From: an uncultured Clostridia bacterium
GTDB taxonomy: Bacteria; Bacillota; Clostridia; Oscillospirales; Ruminococcaceae
Assembly: GCA_947381875.1 (NCBI GenBank)
Contig: CANCXY010000012.1
Span: forward strand, 1 to 25,536
Length of the DNA stretch: 25,536 nt
Reading direction: 5' to 3'
The notes under the pieces were generated by a model, which saw only the letters and a program-made list of their open reading frames with translations, made no database searches and was not told where the DNA came from. A program made the translations under genes and the position numbers. Shown piece by piece: positions 20,302-25,536 of the stretch (the stretch's first letter is position 1; each line of letters starts with the position of its first letter).

Positions 20302-20469
20302 AAAGCCGTCGGCCCAACCTGGGACAGCCGCGTTGTCATCCCTGCGGGCATTGTCGTTACATTTGCAATTTCCTATACCCTCTCCGTTATCTATCAAAAG
20401 CTCTGGCGCGCGGCAGACGGCAAATGGCATCTCACCGACCGCCTGTGCCGCGCCGTCCATCTTGCATAA
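20302..20469 (+). pseudogene. C-terminal fragment of a membrane protein gene
   Basis: An open frame of 55 codons without any ATG, GTG or TTG ends in TAA at 20467. It encodes one membrane helix (RVVIPAGIVVTFAISYTLSV) and a basic tail (KLWRAADGKWHLTDRLCRAV), and codon use looks real. It abuts the broken end of repeat copy G, so it is probably the 3' remnant of a gene whose front was lost by deletion. The family is not recognised. Confidence 0.5.
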
Positions 20470-20474
20470 ATATT

Positions 20475-20496
20475 TCCCCTGCCCAGGAGCAGGGGA
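20475..20496 (+). terminator. Hairpin after the gene fragment
   Basis: TCCCCTGC (20475-20482) pairs with GCAGGGGA (20489-20496), without a T run. Probably the old terminator of the lost gene. Confidence 0.5.
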
Positions 20497-20525
20497 GATC
20501 AAATCAAAATAACAGGAGGCCCATC

Positions 20526-21566
20526 ATGTCCATCACAAACAAACACTATGGCCGCACATCCACCGGCGAGGAAATCTACCAGTACACGCTTGAAAACGCA
20601 AACGGCATGCGCGTAGACATCATCGAATATGGCTGCGCCATCACCAACCTCTGGGTACCGGATAACTCCGGCGGCCTGCGCGACGTAGTACTCGGCTACA
20701 ATACGTTAGAGGATTACGAGAACGGCACATCTTCCCTCGGCGCGTTCATAGGCCGCTATGCCAACCGCATCGAGCGCTCCCAGTTCACGCTCGACGGCAA
20801 AACCTATCATTTAGAGCCGAACGACGGCCCCAACCACCTCCACGGCACCTTCCAGCACATGGCCTACAAAGGCAGCATTGTAGACGGCAGCTTGCTCCTG
20901 AAAGCCACCAGCCCCGACGGCGACGACGGTTTCCCAGGAAATATGGACATCACCGTCAAATACACCCTGACGGAGAAAAACGCGCTTGTCATGGAGTACA
21001 CCGCTACCACCGACGCCCCCACGCTCATCAACCTGACGAACCACAGCTATTTCAATTTGGAGGGCCACGCCAGCGGCAGTATGTTAGACTGCACCCTGCG
21101 CCTGAACGCCAGCACCTTCACGGAGGGCAACGCGGAGACCTGCCCCACGGGCCGCATCCTGCCCGTCGCAAACACGCCGATGGACTTTACCGCCGCAAAG
21201 CCGATCGGCCGCGACATTCGCGCCGATTACACGCAATTAAAACTCTGCCAGGGCTACGATCATAATTTTATCTTAGATAAAGAGCCGGGCGCGCTGGGCC
21301 TTGCCGCCGTCGCGCATTCGGATAAAACGGGCATCACCATGACAGCCTACACCACCCAGCCTGCCATGCAGCTCTACACCGGCAATTTCCTTGACAAAGA
21401 TACGCGCCCCGGCAAATCGGGCGGCATCTATGCGCAGTATCAGGGCTTCTGCCTGGAAACGCAGCATTACCCCTGCACGCCCTCGCACCCGGAATTTCCC
21501 TCCGTGACGCTCCGCCCCGGCGAGGTATACCACGAGACGACTTCCTATCAGTTCGCGGTGGAATAA
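20526..21566 (+). CDS. galM: Aldose 1-epimerase (galactose mutarotase)
   Basis: Interconverts the alpha and beta anomers of galactose and other aldoses in the cytoplasm. The 346-residue product has the family's catalytic set: H104 and H106 in GPNHLHGT, H173 in LINLTNHSYFNL, D245 in GYDHNFIL and the base E311 in FCLETQHYP. The ATG at 20526 has ACAGGAGG upstream. No other Leloir gene (galK, galT, galE) is next to it; a NERD protein follows with its start directly after this stop, so the two are co-transcribed. Confidence 0.96.
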   Translation: MSITNKHYGRTSTGEEIYQYTLENANGMRVDIIEYGCAITNLWVPDNSGGLRDVVLGYNTLEDYENGTSSLGAFIGRYANRIERSQFTLDGKTYHLEPNDGPNHLHGTFQHMAYKGSIVDGSLLLKATSPDGDDGFPGNMDITVKYTLTEKNALVMEYTATTDAPTLINLTNHSYFNLEGHASGSMLDCTLRLNASTFTEGNAETCPTGRILPVANTPMDFTAAKPIGRDIRADYTQLKLCQGYDHNFILDKEPGALGLAAVAHSDKTGITMTAYTTQPAMQLYTGNFLDKDTRPGKSGGIYAQYQGFCLETQHYPCTPSHPEFPSVTLRPGEVYHETTSYQFAVE

Positions 21567-22280
21567 ATGGCCCTCGTGCATAAACGGCGCAACGCCAACG
21601 CCGCCCTGCGTGTGCGCATGATGATCGGGGAAGTCCTGTGCGTCCTCGTCCCTCTCGCCCTAACCGCGTGGTTCTGCATGGACTGGCGCAAACAGAAAAC
21701 GCCGAGCCTACCCCTCGCCTGTGCGGCGCTTATCTGCGCCGCCGCGGGCGCGCTCCTAAGCCGGTGGCTGCACAGGCGCGCCGCCATCCTTTCCAGCGGC
21801 CTTGCGGGCGAGCGCAGGGCGCAGGAACTCCTGCGGAGCCTGCCGCGCGGGTATCAGGTGCTGACGAACGCCTGTTTCACGGTGCATGACAGCCGGATGG
21901 AGCTGGACGCCATTGTCATAGGACGCAGCGGCGCATTTATTGTAGAGGTAAAAAACCACACCGGCACCATCAAAGGCCGTCCCGAAGCCGCCGCCTGGAC
22001 GCAGAAAACCCGTTTCGCAAAAAAGAAAATGAACAACCCCCTGCATCAACTGGAGCGCGAACAACGCCTGACGCGCCAGCTCCTGCACACCCTGCACATT
22101 GCCTGCCCTGTCTACGGCGGCGTATTCTTCGCCAATGAAGATGTCTATGTGCAGGTGCGCGACCCGCGCATTTATTGGGACCCATCCGCCCTCGCCCGCG
22201 CCATCCGCTCCCTTCCCGCCCTTTCCGATCCCGTCGACCCCGCCGCCGTCTGCGCCGCACTGCAGCGCGCGGCGCTGTAG
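21567..22280 (+). CDS. NERD domain protein with two membrane helices
   Basis: A 237-residue protein anchored by two N-terminal helices (about 20-38 and 47-66) followed by a NERD (nuclease-related) domain. The endonuclease-like residues are present: E82 (LAGERRAQELL), D114 (ELDAIVIG) and E127-x-K129 (FIVEVKNHTG). NERD domains are related to PD-(D/E)XK nucleases; their role in bacteria is mostly unknown. The ATG at 21567 follows the galM stop with no gap, so translation is probably coupled. A family 1 repeat begins 2 nt after the stop. Confidence 0.9.
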   Translation: MALVHKRRNANAALRVRMMIGEVLCVLVPLALTAWFCMDWRKQKTPSLPLACAALICAAAGALLSRWLHRRAAILSSGLAGERRAQELLRSLPRGYQVLTNACFTVHDSRMELDAIVIGRSGAFIVEVKNHTGTIKGRPEAAAWTQKTRFAKKKMNNPLHQLEREQRLTRQLLHTLHIACPVYGGVFFANEDVYVQVRDPRIYWDPSALARAIRSLPALSDPVDPAAVCAALQRAAL

Positions 22281-22281
22281 G

Positions 22282-22359
22282 CCGGGCGCTGCCCGGACCT
22301 GCCAGAGGCTCTGCCTCTGGACTCCGCCAAAGGGGGCAAGCCCCCTTTGGAAACCCATC
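22282..22359 (+). repeat. Family 1 modular palindromic repeat, copy H
   Basis: CCGGGC, CCAGAGGC and CCAAAGGGGG modules starting 2 nt after the NERD gene stop, in its sense, ending in GGAAACCCATC. Confidence 0.92.
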
Positions 22360-22361
22360 AT

Positions 22362-22384
22362 GCGCGGCAATTTCATTGCCGCGC
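22362..22384. terminator. Hairpin between convergent genes
   Basis: GCGCGGCAAT (22362-22371) pairs perfectly with ATTGCCGCGC (22375-22384) around TTC. It probably ends transcription from the plus strand, the minus strand or both; T runs are poor. Confidence 0.5.
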
Positions 22385-22446
22385 GGATAAATATAATAAC
22401 CGGGAAGGTAAAGCGGGGCGCTTTGCTTTTCCGGCGTTTTCTACCC

Positions 22447-23757
22447 TTACAGGAACCCCCGTATCTTCTCCTCCATCGCGCGCGCCTCCTGTTTGGAGAC
22501 ATGCGCTTTTTCAATATACCCATAGATGCGGCTGGCGGTGGCGGCAAAGCCGGGCGCGATACGCGCGAGGCGTTTGGGGTCAAAGCGGACGGCATACATC
22601 ATATGCACGCCGATCAGCGCGCAGAATTTCAAGGCGTTGAAACGCGGCCGGAACGGCGGCGAAAACGGCTCGTCGCGCGGCGGATTTTTATACACGTCCT
22701 CCAACAAATCGGCCATGCGCACATAGGCGGGGATATCGCCGGGGTCAAAATAGCCCTCTATCTCCTCTTTCGCGATGGGGAAGGGCGCGTCGCCGCCGTC
22801 CGCCGCGTCCGCGAAGGCCTCATAGTCGGAAATATACGCCGCGTCTTTATAGATCACCGGGTCGTATTCATGCTCAATGGGCGCGGGGCGCAGGATATGG
22901 CAGCTTTTGCCCGCGCAGTATACTTCTGCAATCGCGGTACTCATCCAGATAAAAATCTTATCGGCGGCGGTGATCCACTGTTTCACGCTCTCGGCAAAAA
23001 TCACATGGAAATTTGGCCGCTTTTTCGCCAATGCGTCCAGCGCCTCGCTCTGCCATTCGCTGGGGTGCCGCCGATAGACAAATTCCACCTCCGGGTGTTC
23101 TTTCAGGTAGTGGTCGAACCAGTCCAGCGTCGCGGCCATGCTGACGCGGTTGGTGCGCGCAAAAGCCGTAAAATCCTCGCCGGACATCTCGGAAATCTCG
23201 CGCACCTCCGCCTCGGACATGCTCGCGTAGCCAAAACTGGAAATATACAGGAACAGCTTTTTCGCGGGGTCGAGGCCGTATGCCCGGCAGAGCGTTTCCT
23301 TATCCTTGAAATAGCCCCGGAACTGCGGGCGCAGGAAATCCATCATCACCGCGCCGGTGACGGGGCAGTTTTTTCCGGGCACGCCGTGGGCCATGAGCCG
23401 CGCGCGCGTTTTTTCGCCCCAGCAGGTCTGCACACACTTTTTGGCATTGCCGTTAAAATTGAACCACGGCGCGGCCTCCTGTGTGTCGCTGAGCATCTGT
23501 TCCCAGTGCAGGTTCACCACGCGCTGACACACGCCCACATTGTTGAACACATGGCTGTTGAGGCCCTCGTCGTCGTACATGCAGCTCGACACCAGCACAC
23601 GGGGCTTTTTCCAGGTGAAATATTTCAGCTTCTTGCGGTCTAAAAGCTGATGGATCTCCGCCGTGTATCCCCGGCGCGCCAGCTCCGCTTTCAAAAGCAG
23701 GATACTTTCGTATTCGCGCACGGCGTGTTCATAGAGGATCAGAAAATCAAGCGCCAA
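22447..23757 (-). CDS. Surface carbohydrate biosynthesis protein
   Basis: A 436-residue protein resembling the family annotated as surface carbohydrate biosynthesis protein, with a two-domain, glycosyltransferase B-like plan. Typical stretches are FLILYEHAVREYESILLLKA at the N-terminus, QRVVNLHWEQML, GVPGKNCPVTGAVMMDFLRP and the late IFIWMSTAIAEVYCAGKSC. This recalls CDP-glycerol/polysaccharide transferases. The likely start is TTG at 23757, which overlaps the end of the SGNH gene by 11 nt; an AAGGGG site lies rather far upstream. It is last in the operon with SGNH, pyrophosphatase-like and MBOAT genes, which supports a role in making or decorating a cell-surface glycan. Confidence 0.82.
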   Translation of the reverse strand: MALDFLILYEHAVREYESILLLKAELARRGYTAEIHQLLDRKKLKYFTWKKPRVLVSSCMYDDEGLNSHVFNNVGVCQRVVNLHWEQMLSDTQEAAPWFNFNGNAKKCVQTCWGEKTRARLMAHGVPGKNCPVTGAVMMDFLRPQFRGYFKDKETLCRAYGLDPAKKLFLYISSFGYASMSEAEVREISEMSGEDFTAFARTNRVSMAATLDWFDHYLKEHPEVEFVYRRHPSEWQSEALDALAKKRPNFHVIFAESVKQWITAADKIFIWMSTAIAEVYCAGKSCHILRPAPIEHEYDPVIYKDAAYISDYEAFADAADGGDAPFPIAKEEIEGYFDPGDIPAYVRMADLLEDVYKNPPRDEPFSPPFRPRFNALKFCALIGVHMMYAVRFDPKRLARIAPGFAATASRIYGYIEKAHVSKQEARAMEEKIRGFL

Positions 23758-24880
23758 GGGAACCAGACACCCCTTCCTCGCCGCGGCCTGGATATCCCGT
23801 GTTTCCCCGCCCTTGGGGCGGGGAAACAGGCAGGCCGAATAAAATCTGTGTGAACTGCGGCAGGCCGCGTTCTACATCTAAATGGAAGCCGTCATAATAC
23901 TGTTCTTCCTCAAACGTATATTCCGGCTCCACTTCAAAATCACGCACCCGCGCACCCGTGGCAAGCAGGGCGGCGCGGATGGACTGCATCTGCGGTTCCA
24001 GCCCCAGCGGCGTCAAAAGGAACTCGTGCAGGGCCTTGTCGACGGGCGGCAGCACGAACGTGAGGGCAATGCCGCGCGCGGCGCAGAAATCGGCCACCTC
24101 GGCGAGGCGGCGCAGGTTTTCTTCGTTGAGTGTATAAGCGCTGTCGGCGGGGGAGGCGCGACGCATGGCGTCGGTGAGGGCGGCGGGGTTTTCGCAGCGC
24201 TCGCGGGGGGCGCCGTGGGCGTCGGTATAGGCGCTTGTCTCTATGGCGGGCAGCGTATCGGGATGGGCAAGGTTGGCATATAGCGTGGCGGCATAGGCGA
24301 TCAGATTGCGGCGATAGGGGAGGGGCGCGCCGTGTTCATCCAGATAGTCGGCCTCCTCCCAACTGCCCGCGTCGCGCGTCGCGCCGGTCTGCACGCCCTG
24401 TAGGCGCAACAGCAGCTCGTTGAGCATATCGGCGTTGTAGTCGAAATTCAGCAGGTAGGCGGCAGGGTTTGAAGCGACGGTTTCAATCGCGCCGGTGCGG
24501 CTGCGGTCGTCGCCCGCGCGCAGGGTATAGAAGCTGACGCCAAAATAGCAGGTATTTAGCGCGGGGTTCTGTTCCGCGGCCATATAGAACAGGTCGATGC
24601 TCTCGCCCAGCGACGCGCCGCCGAAGGCGAGGTTGGACCATCTGCGGCCGGAGGCGGCCTCCACGGCGGCGGGGTCGAAATGCGCCATACGGGAATCGCC
24701 GAGGATGACGGCGTTTTCCGGCGCGGAGAGGTAGGCGCGCACGCGTGTGATGACGGAATCCTCATTCACCGCGCCGCCCTTCACGCCGAAATAGTCATAC
24801 GGCTCAAAGATAAGGAACACGGCGTAATACAACACAAACGGCAGCGCTAAAAGCGCCAGACGGGGGAGGATCTTTTTCAT
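23747..24880 (-). CDS. SGNH hydrolase-like membrane protein, probable glycan O-acetylation partner
   Basis: A 377-residue protein with one N-terminal membrane helix (about 4-25) and an extracellular SGNH-type domain. The nucleophile motif is ILGDSRMAHFDP (S63), and the C-terminal pair is D330 and H333 (YYDGFHLD). DltD, AlgX-like and PatB-type proteins share this plan and move acyl groups onto surface polymers with an MBOAT partner; an MBOAT gene lies upstream in the same operon. The ATG at 24880 overlaps the stop of the pyrophosphatase-like gene (ATGA). The last 27 residues (from about 351) are encoded by a family 2 hairpin and are probably not native. An acetyltransferase rather than hydrolase role is inferred from the context. 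Confidence 0.85.
   Translation of the reverse strand: MKKILPRLALLALPFVLYYAVFLIFEPYDYFGVKGGAVNEDSVITRVRAYLSAPENAVILGDSRMAHFDPAAVEAASGRRWSNLAFGGASLGESIDLFYMAAEQNPALNTCYFGVSFYTLRAGDDRSRTGAIETVASNPAAYLLNFDYNADMLNELLLRLQGVQTGATRDAGSWEEADYLDEHGAPLPYRRNLIAYAATLYANLAHPDTLPAIETSAYTDAHGAPRERCENPAALTDAMRRASPADSAYTLNEENLRRLAEVADFCAARGIALTFVLPPVDKALHEFLLTPLGLEPQMQSIRAALLATGARVRDFEVEPEYTFEEEQYYDGFHLDVERGLPQFTQILFGLPVSPPQGRGNTGYPGRGEEGVSGSLGA
23801..23827. repeat. Family 2 hairpin inside the 3' end of the SGNH gene
   Basis: GTTTCCCCGCCC (23801-23812) pairs with GGGCGGGGAAAC (23816-23827). It is read through by the SGNH frame. Confidence 0.85.
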
Positions 24881-25248
24881 AGCGGCTCCCTTGATAAGGT
24901 TTGTCGGCGTATCAGGACACCTTTCATATATTGGGACTCATTGTGCGTTGTATATACAATCTCTTTCTCTTCCTCTGTGCAGCCAATCAGGAGTTTTATT
25001 TCCGAATCACGCTTCATCAAATCGACCGTACATACAATCGCGTCCACGTTTTTTCCATTCGACCCAACCCAAACGTCGATCCCAGCACCGTCCATAGATT
25101 CTGTATCTTTCAGGTAGCCGTAATCAACGCGGTAGATAAAATCCGGGAAACGCGGGTGCGCAGTGCCTTTGGGGCGGTCGATGACAATTTCCGAATTTTG
25201 CACCAGTTGATCGAGGGCGTTCCAAAATTCGCTGTCGTATCGGTTCAT
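24877..25248 (-). CDS. Small pyrophosphatase-like protein
   Basis: A 123-residue protein that resembles a trimmed family I inorganic pyrophosphatase. It has IVIDRPKGTAHPRFPDFIYR, then VDYGYLKDTESMDGAGIDVW, and later EIKLLIGCTEEEKEIV. In true enzymes the metal-binding signature is D-x-D-P-x-D; here it reads DGAGID, so one aspartate and the proline are missing. Related short clostridial proteins seem to share this change. Activity is therefore doubtful. The ATG at 25248 has AAGGAGGAG upstream. It sits between the MBOAT and SGNH genes and overlaps the latter by ATGA, yet looks richer in A and T than both, so it may be an inserted gene. Confidence 0.82.
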   Translation of the reverse strand: MNRYDSEFWNALDQLVQNSEIVIDRPKGTAHPRFPDFIYRVDYGYLKDTESMDGAGIDVWVGSNGKNVDAIVCTVDLMKRDSEIKLLIGCTEEEKEIVYTTHNESQYMKGVLIRRQTLSREPL

Positions 25249-25358
25249 AGATACACTCCTCCTTTATAGTGAATCCCTTGAAAACGAGGCGGTCTTTTCT
25301 GTATTTCTCCATCTGGAGAGCGTGGAAACAGGAAATTTTTTCAAGCAGTTTTCCTATA

Positions 25359-25536
25359 TCAGAAATTGTTATACAAAAAGCTGGCGGCGGTGGCGAAATA
25401 GCCGTTGTTCAGCAGCCAGCCGATGAAGCAGCAGCCGACAAGCGCGTAATAGCAGAGCCAGCGTACAGCCGCCGGGGCGGTGAGCAGGCGCGCGGCAAGG
25501 TCGCCGTGTTCAGCGCGGAAACGCACGGCGTCGAGC
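25359..25536 (-). CDS. MBOAT family O-acyltransferase, C-terminal end only
   Basis: An open frame without start runs in from the right window edge to a TGA at 25359-25361, giving the last 58 residues. It contains a basic, soluble stretch (VRFRAEHGDLAARLLTAP), a membrane helix (CYYALVGCCFIGWLLNN) and the end YFATAASFLYNNF. This is the usual C-terminus of AlgI/DltB-like MBOAT proteins, which end in a similar F-x-Y-F/N-F motif. Such proteins pass acyl groups across the membrane to surface polymers, together with an SGNH partner such as the one encoded at 23747-24880. The catalytic histidine lies outside the window, so the family call rests on the tail and the context. Confidence 0.65.
   Translation of the reverse strand, partial: LDAVRFRAEHGDLAARLLTAPAAVRWLCYYALVGCCFIGWLLNNGYFATAASFLYNNF

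Noticed and set aside
22099..23643. Plus-strand open frame of 514 codons
   Set aside because: Antisense to the surface carbohydrate gene and to the end of the NERD gene, running through repeat copy H; no family signal and no ribosome binding site.

Overview
The window looks like chromosome from a fairly GC-rich member of Bacillota, class Clostridia, most likely Oscillospirales (Ruminococcaceae/Oscillospiraceae-like). This is inferred from the protein families (DapL route to lysine, QueT, DegV, a QueT-type ECF transporter, clostridial TrmK/Nif3 pair), AGGAGG-type ribosome binding sites, TTGACA/TATAAT promoters and many GC-rich palindromic repeats. No rRNA, tRNA, CRISPR array, transposase or prophage gene was found.

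Layout. 1-5100 is an accessory region: a small membrane protein, a SUKH-LRR protein, an Rpn-type PD-(D/E)XK nuclease followed by a stand-alone gene for its C-terminal tail, and a divergent XRE repressor / 61-aa gene pair that share operator-like half sites. 5089-12642 is mostly minus-strand housekeeping: LUD protein, QueT transporter, GT2 glycosyltransferase, DegV, TrmL, a YtxH-like small protein (plus strand), then the DUF1858-trmK-nif3 operon and a PIN/NYN-like protein. 12805-16158 is accessory again: a frameshifted XRE gene, a large secreted repeat protein, and a compact type I toxin-antitoxin locus with convergent promoters and a bidirectional terminator. 16159-22280 is plus-strand: OmpR-type response regulator without a kinase, pyrG, a small XRE-like gene with a defective start, dapL, a gene fragment, galM and a NERD protein. 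22447 to the end is a minus-strand surface-glycan operon: MBOAT acyltransferase (cut by the window edge), a pyrophosphatase-like protein, an SGNH hydrolase-like membrane protein and a surface carbohydrate biosynthesis protein.

Three repeat families run through the window. Family 1 is a modular chain of hairpins with conserved 5-7 nt spacers, ending in GGAAACCCATCTT; five of eight copies begin within 0-3 nt of a stop codon, in the sense of that gene. Family 2 is a single hairpin built on CCCCGCCC/GGGCGGGG. Family 3 is a 58-bp tandem unit in the pyrG leader.

The most interesting systems are the Rpn nuclease with both an internal start and a separate tail gene (candidate toxin plus dedicated small partner), and the type I toxin-antitoxin locus, whose two convergent RNAs carry the same 5' sequence blocks rather than complementary ones.
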